DNA of 27,199 bases, taken from Bacteroidaceae bacterium. Its GTDB lineage: Bacteria > Bacteroidota > Bacteroidia > Bacteroidales > Bacteroidaceae. The position numbers and the translations under genes were made by a program. A model generated the notes under the pieces. The model made no database searches, was not told where the DNA came from, and saw only the letters and a program-made list of their open reading frames with translations. Location of the stretch: assembly GCA_016292545.1 (NCBI GenBank), contig JAEDIG010000020.1, positions 1 to 27,199 on the forward strand, in the 5' to 3' direction. The stretch's first letter is position 1. Each line of letters starts with the position of its first letter. Positions 7,601 to 16,250 of the stretch are shown here, piece after piece.

Positions 7601-10344
7601 TGGACATGTACCAGACCATCACTGGCCTGAAGGACGGTGTGTATGAGCTGTCGTGCAGCGGTGGTTTCCGCGCATTCAACGATGAGCACAGCTACCAGTA
7701 TGCAGCCTTCATCTATGCCAACGACAACCGCAACTACCTGTCTTCTGTACGCGAAACCATGCTGCTTCCCGAAGAGGCTGAGGACCATGTGAACTGCTTC
7801 CTCACGGGCGACAGCGAGGACGGTGCCGCAGATCGTGAAGTGAAGGACGGCGAAGGCAACCTGATGGGTTATGTCATCCACGGACGCAAGAGCGTCTGCT
7901 ACGCAGCCCTTGCCGGCCGTGCATTGAACCGCGTCCTTGTGAACGTGACGAATGGCGAGCTCACTGTGGGTGTGGTCAACCACCACAGCTTCACCAGCGA
8001 CAACGAATGGACCGGTATCGGCAACATCAAGCTCACCTATCTGGGCAACCTTGAAACCGACGAGCCCGACCTGGGCAACACGCTGGGCGACATGCTGGAC
8101 CGTGCCAACACCATCCTGAACATATACGAATTCTCTACCGATGAGAACATCAGCAAGTACCCCAACTTCAGCCAGGACATCCGCGACCGCTTGACCGCTG
8201 TCATAGGCAAGGCCGAGGCTGCAGGCAGTGCTGCAGAGCAGTATGCATGCATCGAGGAGCTGAGCGCACTGTTCCAGGAAGTGCTCGACTGCAAGGTGGC
8301 CTACCGCGCACTCGCCACAGAGGTAGAGCTATACAATGCCATCGCTGCCGATGCTGTAGCCAGCGGTGAAATGGACGTTGAAGAGGCCGAGAAGATCTAC
8401 ATGCTCAAGGACGAAGTGCTTGAGGGCTATGTAAACGGTAGCTACACCACCCAGGAGGCTGCCGACATGAGCATGCTGGAGGGTCTTGGCATCGCTCCCG
8501 TAAAGGACGAGAACGGTGTGCTCCACATCGCAAGCAAGGCCAACTTCCTCTACTTCATCAATATGGTCAACAGCGGCTCCAAGACGCTGGCTGCAAGCCT
8601 CGAAACCGATGTCATGAACATCACAGAAGCCAACATCATCTACGGCTATGCCGGCTCCTTCGAGGGTAACCACCACACCATCGACGTGGACATCACCCGC
8701 GATGCCGAAAACGCAGCCATTTTCGATGATCTGGCTGCCGGTGCAAGAGTGACCAACCTGCACATTACGGGTGTCATCAACACACCTGCCAAGTATGCTG
8801 CCGGTCTGGCTGCCCACAGCCACAACGGTGCGTATGTAGACGGCATCCACAGCAGCGTCATCATCAACAGCACCATCAGCGGCGACGGCACACATGCCGG
8901 TATAATTGCTGTCTGCGAAGAGCCCACCACCATCAAGAACTGTCTGTTCGACGGTCAGATGATCGGTGCTGCCACCAACAGCTGCGGCGGTATCGTAGGA
9001 TGGTGCTCCGGCAATCCCGTTGTCATCGACGGCTGTCTGGTCATTGCCGACATCCAGGTGGATCCCAGCGGAAGCAACATGATTGCCCGCAACCCCGGCA
9101 ACGCCAGGGTAAGCAACTGCTATTACACGACTCCGTTTGCCGACATCCCCACCGGTGCTGCAAAGATTACTCCCGAGCAGTTCCCCACCGGCGAGGCTAC
9201 CTATCTGCTCAACGGCGGCCGCACAGCCAACATCGGCTGGTTCCAGACGCTGGGCACCGACGAAATGCCTGTGCTTGACAACACCCACAAGACGGTTTAC
9301 CGCCTGCCCGACGGCACCTACACCAACGAACCTCAGAGTGAGCTCGACAAGCACACCGGTACACAGGACGATCCGTTCGTCATCACCAAGCCTGAGGAAA
9401 TGGCCATTCTGCGCGACTACATGCGTACCGGCGAGTACACCTATGTGAAGCTGGATGCCGACATCGACATGAGCAGCGTTACCAACTGGGTTCCCCTCAA
9501 CATGGAGCAGGACAATGCCAACAACAAGCCCTGGATGAACTGGATTGACTTCGACGGTCAGGGCCACGTCATCAAGAACTTCACCTGCACCACAGGCACA
9601 CAGGCCTACAACAGCTTCTTCGGTATCCTCTGCGGTAACGTGCGCAACGTAGGCTTCGAAAACGCCAACGTATCCTGCATCAACAGCGGTACAGGTATCT
9701 TGGGCGGATACATGGGTCACGACAACTTCGCCATCGACGGAGTGAAGCAGACCTCTATCCTCGAAAACGTATGGGTAACCGGTAAGTGCAGCATCATCAA
9801 CGACGGCAACTACGCCGGCGGCATGATCGGCAACGTCGGTGGTCCTTCCATCATCCGCAACTGCTATGCCATCGTAGACCTCACCGCAGGCAACCAGTTC
9901 CGTGGTGCCATCGTGGGCCGCGTACGCGACGCATTGACAATGGAGAACGTTTATGCTGCCGGCAACAACGCCCAGGAAACTGGCATCGTGGGTGGCGGCA
10001 AGAAGGATGTAACCGCTCCCTCTACCTACAAGAACATTGTGGTTTGGTGCAACACCACCGGCAACTTCGGCACCACCACTGCCGACGACACCTTGGAAGG
10101 CATCAGCTACTACGATGGAACCAACTTTGCTGAACTGCAGCAGACGGTTGTAGCATGGGGCGCTCCCTGGTATTGCGACATGAAGGAAGGCAGCTATCCC
10201 GTATTCGGCGAGGGTGGCAACGCCATCGACAAGATTGCTTCCGACAACCAGGATGTACGCATCTACAACATCAACGGTATCCAGGTGGAGAAGGCCCAGG
10301 GTGGCATCTTCATCATCGACGGCAAGAAGATTTCTGTAAAGTAA
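4696..10344 (+). CDS. Giant secreted GLUG-like beta-helix mosaic protein
   Basis: This encodes 1,882 residues with no recognised enzyme domain. I chose ATG 4696 because it opens a clean signal peptide (MKHKKLFNPFALLAMALAWL, then cleavage after VRA near residue 28); an ATG at 4663 would add 11 residues ahead of it. Four beta-helix modules each carry an (F/D)DGQGHTI-type motif (residues 227, 550, 1323, 1620) followed by GLUG-like repeats (GGIIG, IKNCW patterns). Three of them end in a shared cap, LNG-x-W(Y/F)QT(I/L). Between modules 1 and 2 is a small Cys/His motif (C453, H474, C481, C484). Two helical segments (about 770-925 and 1116-1270) flank a jelly-roll-like domain starting NLLVNANFNDGLNGW (about 930-1115). 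The tail, RIYNINGIQ...GKKISVK, resembles short type IX-like C-termini of Bacteroidales. A surface adhesin or glycan-binding role is inference. Confidence 0.85.
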   Translation: MKHKKLFNPFALLAMALAWLALPMQVRAESVPLALVPDAPGNNNVLVTPNEDGTFTIITTGNDPFVVTTALEADLADDMTMLTLEYKVDSSTGNDFEIFFSPFVGGHSINKGGQPATEEWVTAYFDITTARKDWGWGYAGNNLRLDPASGGGITMQVRNIRVTTLSEAMPEGFEKEDGMVLINNQSDFERFMEVVNSGFTSLPAKFKSDVSVTGSGLKMLKFSGVMDGQGHTINFDYEYASEGNGFIRDNYGTVKNFKIEGLVNAKGKGFGALGTWSYGATIENVDNNLEIVSTFSGDNSTGGFIAWIQENSVTNIRNCVFRGSIKSEVGMQCGAFVGWSAAGSAYFENCLSIGDVDVVLNDGDAYGTNTFSRGDNNGTGVPTINCYYLNNHQYVNENCTQITEEQLASGEVCFLLNGNQQAINWWQTIGTDALPTPLKGNSQQVYANGEFTCDGKIVGSATFNNTSGSAVPSHSFTDGFCEVCGATDPDFIHVENGYYMVGSAEQLSYMSKIINSNSINRALNIKLTADIDMSGIEGFMPLNSYKGTFDGQGHTINGLHISCPETDYVGLLGQVLPGCTLKNLTLAPDCVIEGKAFVGMIGGSAPNEGTITMTNLINHGSIIGGAQNAGGIIGCCMSSSATFLITNCGVTGMVKGANESAGISGWVGDKATIKNCWSIASVEGADNEASMFLRPNSTSLNNCYTTVGTQGTILEESAVTNGELAWRLNGQSFTSPVWYQTIDEDFTPVLDATHGVVYKIADGVYGSVQDEASYKEFITSYVSAIENDVDEKVANRDATAALRDALEELKGLTSFQDFLAIYKESFEKIRNEFYTSAAAYQAYMDKVEETRVYLEENPDLECQERDLLDSYINDNVDPNEDMPNGSYVYIVDAENRVLDTNQIKEETTRVEEMLKEAIRMGFFAGSDVTNLLVNANFNDGLNGWEGIKATGVATAEGIGACESWSATKMDMYQTITGLKDGVYELSCSGGFRAFNDEHSYQYAAFIYANDNRNYLSSVRETMLLPEEAEDHVNCFLTGDSEDGAADREVKDGEGNLMGYVIHGRKSVCYAALAGRALNRVLVNVTNGELTVGVVNHHSFTSDNEWTGIGNIKLTYLGNLETDEPDLGNTLGDMLDRANTILNIYEFSTDENISKYPNFSQDIRDRLTAVIGKAEAAGSAAEQYACIEELSALFQEVLDCKVAYRALATEVELYNAIAADAVASGEMDVEEAEKIYMLKDEVLEGYVNGSYTTQEAADMSMLEGLGIAPVKDENGVLHIASKANFLYFINMVNSGSKTLAASLETDVMNITEANIIYGYAGSFEGNHHTIDVDITRDAENAAIFDDLAAGARVTNLHITGVINTPAKYAAGLAAHSHNGAYVDGIHSSVIINSTISGDGTHAGIIAVCEEPTTIKNCLFDGQMIGAATNSCGGIVGWCSGNPVVIDGCLVIADIQVDPSGSNMIARNPGNARVSNCYYTTPFADIPTGAAKITPEQFPTGEATYLLNGGRTANIGWFQTLGTDEMPVLDNTHKTVYRLPDGTYTNEPQSELDKHTGTQDDPFVITKPEEMAILRDYMRTGEYTYVKLDADIDMSSVTNWVPLNMEQDNANNKPWMNWIDFDGQGHVIKNFTCTTGTQAYNSFFGILCGNVRNVGFENANVSCINSGTGILGGYMGHDNFAIDGVKQTSILENVWVTGKCSIINDGNYAGGMIGNVGGPSIIRNCYAIVDLTAGNQFRGAIVGRVRDALTMENVYAAGNNAQETGIVGGGKKDVTAPSTYKNIVVWCNTTGNFGTTTADDTLEGISYYDGTNFAELQQTVVAWGAPWYCDMKEGSYPVFGEGGNAIDKIASDNQDVRIYNINGIQVEKAQGGIFIIDGKKISVK

Positions 10345-10369
10345 ATCCTTTTTGAAAGTTTCATTTTGG

Positions 10370-10400
10370 GAGGGCACCGTATTCCGCGGTGCCCTCTTTT
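10370..10400 (+). terminator. Intrinsic terminator after the giant protein gene
   Basis: GAGGGCACCG (10370-10379) pairs perfectly with CGGTGCCCTC (10387-10396) around a 7-base loop and is followed by TTTT. It begins 26 bases after the stop codon. Confidence 0.88.
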
Positions 10401-10702
10401 CGTACCCGCAAGCCACGCCAGAGAGAGTGTCCAAATAAGACTCCACTTCTTCGCTTTTATCCCACATAAATGTTATACCCTTGCAGCGAGTAACGCACAT
10501 CCCGATGCAAAAAAGAGAATAAGATATTCCTATGAGACTGGAAGAAGAGTTCCTGCAGACAACTCCATTCGGCCTTCACTGACGACGGGCTCATGCCATC
10601 AGTAACGCCCAGGGCCTATCATCAGTGATGACACGGGAACATGTTTTGTGGTCACTTAATTATCTTTAACTTACAAAAAGTCCATTTATCGGGTTATTTG
10701 TG
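10401..10702. other. Intergenic stretch of about 300 bases without a supported gene
   Basis: No credible protein or RNA gene is seen. It contains a 13-base palindrome (TCATCA-G-TGATGA, 10619-10631), a weak -7-like TACCCTTG at 10476-10483, and a 16-codon frame at 10532-10582 (MRLEEEFLQTTPFGLH) that is too short to support. Sequence near 10640-10700 turns AT-rich toward the next promoter. Confidence 0.4.
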
Positions 10703-10710
10703 TAAATTTG
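10703..10710 (+). promoter_or_regulatory. -7 element for the macroglobulin-GH89 operon
   Basis: TAAATTTG matches TAnnTTTG and lies 27 bases before the ATG at 10738. No good -33 TTTG is present 19-21 bases upstream, so the promoter may need an activator or another sigma factor. Confidence 0.45.
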
Positions 10711-10737
10711 CGGAATAAAACCCTTAAATATGAATAT

Positions 10738-13700
10738 ATGAACAAGAGATTCCAGAGATTTCTGCTGAAAGGCATCCTGCTGACAGCGCTCCTTTATTGC
10801 CCCGTCCACATGCAAGGCCGCCGCCATCCTGAGGCGTCGCGGCTGGTGGAGATGCTGCAAGAGATGCAGGCAGGAGAGGAAGTGACACCCAACAACTTCT
10901 TCGCAGACGTGACACGCCTGCGCGAAGCCATTAAGGGCACCACAGACGAAGCAGCATGCGCCGTCTACAAGGCCACACTGGCCCATCTGGTGGCTATCAA
11001 CGCCTTCCGAGCACAGACAAACCATCTGGAAACACCCAGCCACCCCGACAGTTTGCAGGAGTGGTCGCGAGAGGAATATCACCACTACGCAGCAAAGCTA
11101 TATGGCGAGGCACTCAGAAATCCTGCCCTACTCCACTCCCAAAAGACAAAGGCATGGATGCCATTGCCCAGACGCGGGAAACACGAACGGGTGTATGGCA
11201 GTGACATGCTCTATGTGGTGTGGACCGCCATGCGAAATGACCTGCCCGAGGAAACAATCCTGCAGGCAGGTGTGCCTGAATGGCAGGACCTCATCTCCTT
11301 CTACCGCACCTGCCATCTCGAAGAGGCCGCCCTGTGGATGGCCATCGACTCCACCGATGCCTGCACGACACTGAAGAATCCACGCGCCAAATGGATGCAG
11401 ATGCTTCAGGAATACGGCCACCTGCAGGCCTGTGCGGAGGTATACCTTCGACTGTCACGCCTCCCCGAAAACAGACCCGAGGAGCAGAGGAAATGGTTGG
11501 AGGAAGGCCTGCAACGCTATCCGAAATCCAACCGGAGAAATGCCCTGAAGAACGAGTTGCTTGAGCTACAGCATCCCGTATTGGCATGGGACTACCGCTC
11601 CTACTATGCGCCCGACACATCCGTGGAATGGGCCGTACGCACACGCAACGTGGTGCAAGCCGATTTTACGCTGTATGCCCTGCCCAGCAACTTTGACGAG
11701 AACCAGGACCATGTGGAGACCGCCCTGCGGAAAGAAGGAAAGAAAATAAGAACCTTCAGCCATACGCTTCAGCAATCCGACCCCTTCACCACCCACTCCG
11801 ACACCATACGATGGACAACGCCGGGCTATGGCCGCTATGCCATGGTGGCTACAGGAAAGAGCAATTCCCAGGTTGGGGGGGAACGGGCATCCACGGTATG
11901 CTTTTTCCGTGTAAGCTCGCTGGCCTTCCTCACCTTCAACCTGCCCCACAACAGACTGCGGCTGAAGGTGGTGGACATCACTACGGGTGCGCCTAAGAGC
12001 GGTGTGAATGTATGCTTCTCCCACTATCGTGACCGCGACACCACCACCCTCCAGACAGCCGTCACCTCTCCAGTAGGCGATGTGGAAATCAGCCTGCCCA
12101 ACCGCCTGCTGGTGCCCACTCACGTGAGGCTGTGGCAGGGTGCAGACAGTGCCATGGAAGCCGAGCGCCTGTATTCCTATTTCTCCACCCCTAAGCTGGC
12201 CACCAACGCCAAGCGCAACACCGTGCGCCTGTATACCGACCGCAGCATCTATCGGCCAGGACAGAAGGTACACGTGGCAGCCCTGGCCTTCTGCACAACA
12301 ATCGACGGTTCGCACACAGAGGAGGGAAAGCAACTGGAACTGGGCTACTATGATGCCAACAACCAGCTGATGGGCACCCACAGCATAACCACCGACAGCA
12401 TGGGCATAGCCGTGGATTCCCTGCTTTTGCCCGAGGGGCAATTGCCCGGTCATTTCAGCGTGAGGGTGAAGGGAGGCAGCGGCAGTTGCTCCTTCCGTGT
12501 GGAGGAATACAAACGCGCCACCTTCTATGTAGACCTGCAAAAGGAGGCACGCACCCCCTGGCCCACAGATTATATATCCCTGCAAGGGAAAGCCTATACC
12601 TATAGCGGCGTGCCCGTGACAGATGCGCGTGTCTGTGTGCGCTACCGTTGGCAGCAGAGAGGATGGCCGCGCATCTATGTGGAGGATGATGATGCATGGG
12701 CGCAGACAGACACACTCTATACCGACACTGAAGGACGCTTCACGGCCAAGGTGCCCGTGCCCAAGACCAACCGCGACGAGGGAAACGCCATCTCGATGCT
12801 ACAGGCCGAGGCGGACGTGCTGAGCCGCCAGGGAGAGACCTGTACCGCCACCCACCATACCACCATCTATCATACACCCCTGCGCCTGATGCTCCGCACA
12901 AATGCGCTTCAGGACAAGGACCGCTTGAAGCCCTGGAACATACAGCTGCTCGACTGTTGCAGCCAGCCCGTGGAGGGGGATGTGGAATGCAAACTGCTCA
13001 AGGATGGGGAAACGGTATACACAACCCGACTGAAGACAGGCACGGCAACAGTGCCGCAAGGTCTGGCCGAGATCCCCTCAGGCAAATACACCCTGTATGC
13101 CTTTGCACAGGTGGGGGCTGACACGACCTCCGTAAGGCAGGACATATCGCTCATTTCGATGAAGGACAGCAAGCCCCTGCCTGAAACGCCGCTTCATGTG
13201 TACTGCCCCGACCCCACCTTCAGCAAAAGCCAGCCTGCCGCCATCCGCATTGCCAGTTCCCTACCCGAAGCCTACGTGTGGTGCATGGCCGTATCGGAGG
13301 AAAGTGTTGTCACAGACACCCTGATACCACTCCGAAACGAGGTACACACAATGGAAACACCCCTCCAGCCCAGCTGCGAGGAGGGAGTGAGGGTGATGTA
13401 CAGACTGATATACGAAGGCAAGGCACACACAAGCACGCTGACCATCAGCCCCAAGACAACAGACAAGACCCTGAAATGGCGCTGGGACACCTTCCGCGAC
13501 AAGCTGGAGCCAGGACAAAAGGAAGAATGGCGGATGACCCTGCTCACCGCCGACGGGAAGCCGGCCAAGGCCAACGTGATGTGTACACTGTTCGATGCCG
13601 CACTGGATGCCTTGCAGCCGCACGCTATGCAGCTGGCCGTGCCGCGACTCACGAGTGCGCCCTCTCTGCATGGCAACGTGGGCAGCTACCAGCAGCGCTT

Positions 13701-16236
13701 TGCAAGCCTTGACTTCACACTCCGCCAATACACCGACGGCTACCCGCAATGGAGCCAGCTCAACGACGACCTGTTCTTCCACTATCGGGCAGCCGACATG
13801 GGGACACCACGCCCCTTGCTGGCAAGGAACACACGGACCGACGTGACGAGCGGAAAGATGATGATGGCCAAGTCCACTGCCGCGGCCACTCCTGCAGCAG
13901 GTATTCTGTATGACACCATGGAAGTGGAGGAGAGCGAAGACGCGGCCACACCGGCCGAAGGCTACAAGACAGAGGACATGCAGTCTTCTCTGGCAGGTAT
14001 GGTGCGCACCAACCTGAATGAGCTGGCCTTCTTCTACCCCACCCTGCGCACAGACGCACAAGGACAAGTGGCCCTGTCGTTTACCCTGCCCGAGGGACTC
14101 ACCTCATGGCATCTGATGGGCATGGCCCACACAGCCGACATGCAGAAAGTGGCCTTCGAAGACACCATTGTGGCCGTGAAGCAGGTGATGGCAAGGCTGC
14201 AACTGCCCCGCTTCCTGCGTTCTGGCGACAAGGCCACACTGATGGCCAGCGTAGACAACCGCACACCCAACCCGCTGAGGGGAGAGGGCGTGCTGGAGAT
14301 AACCGATGCCACCACTTCCAAGGTGATAAGCACCCGCCGCATCCCCCTGCAGCTGGCGGCAATGCAAGACACAGTCCTGCGCATTCCCTTCGATGCCTCG
14401 GACAAGCACCCGATGCTGGTGGTACGCTGGATGGCGCAGACCGATGCAGGCAGCGACGGCGAGCAGCAATACCTGCCCGTGCTGAGCGATGTGGAGGAAG
14501 TGACAGAGACAAAATCGTTCTGCATCACAGGACCGCAACAGTGGCAGATGGATATGGACAAGCTCTTTGCCTATGACCACCCCGGGGCCACCAACAGGAG
14601 GCTGACGGTGGAATACACCTCGCGCCCCGTGTGGATGGCCATACGTGCACTGCCTGTGCTCCACAAACCCCGGGCAAACGATGTGCTCTCGTTGGCCGCA
14701 TCCTATTATGCGGATGCCATGGCCTGCCATACGCTGGAGCGCATCCCCCAGCTGAAGGAAGCTATCGGACAATGGGCAAGCGATGACAAACAGATGAGCA
14801 GCAGCCTCAGAATGAACGAGGCACTGACGGGCATCGGCATCAGCCAGATGCCCTGGATGGCCGATGCACAACGCGATTCCATACAGCGCAAGGCCCTGCT
14901 GGAACTGTATCGCACAGCACCACAGCCCCAGACACGGCTGGCCGCCATCGAAACCATTGCACGCATGCAGATGCCCGACGGTTCGTTTGCCTGGTATCCG
15001 GGCATGAGGGGCGATGCCTATCTGACTGCAGAGGTGGTGCGATTGCTCACCCGCCTCCGCATCGTGGCAGGCAACGATGCCGCCGATGCCGCAAGGCAAC
15101 GCGAGGACAAGGTGTTCGGCTATGCCATGGACTACCTGTCCGACCATGCGGCACAATGGCTGAAGAACAATCCGAAAGGCTCCACCCCCGCTGTGGTATT
15201 GCAATATCTGTATGCGCTGTCGAGAAGTGGCTACAAGCCCAACGATGCGGCACTAAGTGCCGTGAAAGAATGGATGGCCAAACTGAAGAAGGACGCCCCT
15301 GAACTGCCCTACGAGCAGCGGGCCATGGCTGCCATTGTGCTGCACGCACAGGGCGAGAAACACACGGCACAGCAGCTGGCAGAGAAAATGCGTACCCTTG
15401 TCACACAGGCCGACGGCTACCATCTGGCCTATCCCGGAGGCAGACTCACCAGCATCGACAGGAAGATACAGCAGCACGTGGCCCTGATGGAGGCCTTCGA
15501 CATCGTGCTTCCCAAGGACAAGGCATTGCTGGAGGGCATGGAGCAGTGGCTGGTCATGCAGAAGCGCACCCAGGCATGGGAACAGCCCGTACAGACGGCA
15601 GATGCCGTGTACATGATTATGCTGCACCATGCCGTTCCCTTCGACGAGCAGACGGCAGACAACCTGCTGGTGAAGGGCGCGAAGAAGCAGCAAGCGATAA
15701 ATGGCAATGCCGACTATATGGGATATATCCGTACCGGAGTAGACATCCCACAGCCCCGGACGATAGCTGTGGACAAGCGGAGCGAAGGCACCTCATGGGG
15801 TGCCGTATACGCCCAGTATTCCCTGCCCTACGCTTCCTTGCAGTCGCAACGCGAAGGCATCACCCTGCGCAGGGATGTGGAAGCGAGCGGATGGCACGAG
15901 GGTGACCGCGTGCATGTGCGCTATACGCTCACCATCGACCACGACATGGAATACGTGGCACTCCATGCCGGCAGGATAGCCGCCGCACAGCCTGCCACCC
16001 AGCATTCGGGCTACTGCATCGTGAACGGTGTGGGCTGCTACCGCTCCATCCACGACACGGAGAATGCATACTACTTTGACGCACTCCCGCGCGGCACGTA
16101 TGTGATAGAGGAAGACTGGCTACTCGACCGCCCCGGCGACTACCAGCTGGGAGCCGCCCGTCTGCAATGCGTATATGCGCCCGCCTTCCAGGCCCACACA
16201 CAGGGAGAAACCATCCATGTTTCAGACAGAAAATAA
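10738..16236 (+). CDS. Alpha-2-macroglobulin family protein without thioester motif
   Basis: This encodes 1,832 residues of the bacterial alpha-2-macroglobulin (protease-trapping) superfamily, Bacteroidetes type. The start at 10738 opens a signal sequence (basic NKRFQRFLLK, then GILLTALLY); a longer TTG-started frame would overlap the promoter. Order: helical N-terminal domain (about 30-280), macroglobulin beta domains including the MG2 hallmark RSIYRPGQKVHVAALAF (from 502), an Ala/Thr/Glu-rich bait-like stretch (about 1040-1085), the A2M domain NLNELAFFYPTLRTDAQGQV (from 1092), an alpha/alpha-barrel thioester-like domain (about 1310-1690), and a C-terminal receptor-like beta domain (SGYCIVNGVGCY). 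The CxEQ thioester is absent: the equivalent site reads NDVLSLAASYYADA (from 1314), as in related Bacteroidetes proteins. Covalent trapping is therefore not expected. The usual partner, penicillin-binding protein 1C, is not adjacent; GH89 follows after 14 bases. Confidence 0.92.
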   Translation: MNKRFQRFLLKGILLTALLYCPVHMQGRRHPEASRLVEMLQEMQAGEEVTPNNFFADVTRLREAIKGTTDEAACAVYKATLAHLVAINAFRAQTNHLETPSHPDSLQEWSREEYHHYAAKLYGEALRNPALLHSQKTKAWMPLPRRGKHERVYGSDMLYVVWTAMRNDLPEETILQAGVPEWQDLISFYRTCHLEEAALWMAIDSTDACTTLKNPRAKWMQMLQEYGHLQACAEVYLRLSRLPENRPEEQRKWLEEGLQRYPKSNRRNALKNELLELQHPVLAWDYRSYYAPDTSVEWAVRTRNVVQADFTLYALPSNFDENQDHVETALRKEGKKIRTFSHTLQQSDPFTTHSDTIRWTTPGYGRYAMVATGKSNSQVGGERASTVCFFRVSSLAFLTFNLPHNRLRLKVVDITTGAPKSGVNVCFSHYRDRDTTTLQTAVTSPVGDVEISLPNRLLVPTHVRLWQGADSAMEAERLYSYFSTPKLATNAKRNTVRLYTDRSIYRPGQKVHVAALAFCTTIDGSHTEEGKQLELGYYDANNQLMGTHSITTDSMGIAVDSLLLPEGQLPGHFSVRVKGGSGSCSFRVEEYKRATFYVDLQKEARTPWPTDYISLQGKAYTYSGVPVTDARVCVRYRWQQRGWPRIYVEDDDAWAQTDTLYTDTEGRFTAKVPVPKTNRDEGNAISMLQAEADVLSRQGETCTATHHTTIYHTPLRLMLRTNALQDKDRLKPWNIQLLDCCSQPVEGDVECKLLKDGETVYTTRLKTGTATVPQGLAEIPSGKYTLYAFAQVGADTTSVRQDISLISMKDSKPLPETPLHVYCPDPTFSKSQPAAIRIASSLPEAYVWCMAVSEESVVTDTLIPLRNEVHTMETPLQPSCEEGVRVMYRLIYEGKAHTSTLTISPKTTDKTLKWRWDTFRDKLEPGQKEEWRMTLLTADGKPAKANVMCTLFDAALDALQPHAMQLAVPRLTSAPSLHGNVGSYQQRFASLDFTLRQYTDGYPQWSQLNDDLFFHYRAADMGTPRPLLARNTRTDVTSGKMMMAKSTAAATPAAGILYDTMEVEESEDAATPAEGYKTEDMQSSLAGMVRTNLNELAFFYPTLRTDAQGQVALSFTLPEGLTSWHLMGMAHTADMQKVAFEDTIVAVKQVMARLQLPRFLRSGDKATLMASVDNRTPNPLRGEGVLEITDATTSKVISTRRIPLQLAAMQDTVLRIPFDASDKHPMLVVRWMAQTDAGSDGEQQYLPVLSDVEEVTETKSFCITGPQQWQMDMDKLFAYDHPGATNRRLTVEYTSRPVWMAIRALPVLHKPRANDVLSLAASYYADAMACHTLERIPQLKEAIGQWASDDKQMSSSLRMNEALTGIGISQMPWMADAQRDSIQRKALLELYRTAPQPQTRLAAIETIARMQMPDGSFAWYPGMRGDAYLTAEVVRLLTRLRIVAGNDAADAARQREDKVFGYAMDYLSDHAAQWLKNNPKGSTPAVVLQYLYALSRSGYKPNDAALSAVKEWMAKLKKDAPELPYEQRAMAAIVLHAQGEKHTAQQLAEKMRTLVTQADGYHLAYPGGRLTSIDRKIQQHVALMEAFDIVLPKDKALLEGMEQWLVMQKRTQAWEQPVQTADAVYMIMLHHAVPFDEQTADNLLVKGAKKQQAINGNADYMGYIRTGVDIPQPRTIAVDKRSEGTSWGAVYAQYSLPYASLQSQREGITLRRDVEASGWHEGDRVHVRYTLTIDHDMEYVALHAGRIAAAQPATQHSGYCIVNGVGCYRSIHDTENAYYFDALPRGTYVIEEDWLLDRPGDYQLGAARLQCVYAPAFQAHTQGETIHVSDRK

Positions 16237-16250
16237 CACATGATAAACAA

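Noticed and set aside
5809..7986. A 725-codon minus-strand frame inside the giant protein gene
   Set aside because: Its Val/Ala/His/Gly-rich translation has no motif. It arises because the sense strand rarely uses codons that give stops in reverse. The same applies to the 723-codon frame at 8329-10500.
10532..10582. A 16-codon frame upstream of the macroglobulin, possible leader peptide
   Set aside because: It is too short to judge. No run of one amino acid codon and no convincing attenuator hairpin follows it before the promoter at 10703.
10708..10737. A TTG-initiated extension of the macroglobulin
   Set aside because: It would begin within the TAAATTTG promoter element and put ten residues ahead of a normal signal sequence.
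14677..14720. A possible thioester site in the macroglobulin
   Set aside because: The region aligned with the thioester domain reads NDVLSLAASYYADAMAC and contains no CxEQ.
16167..16250. An upstream extension of GH89 overlapping the macroglobulin end
   Set aside because: The extra 28 residues precede a complete signal peptide starting at 16251 and lie within the conserved macroglobulin C-terminus in another frame.
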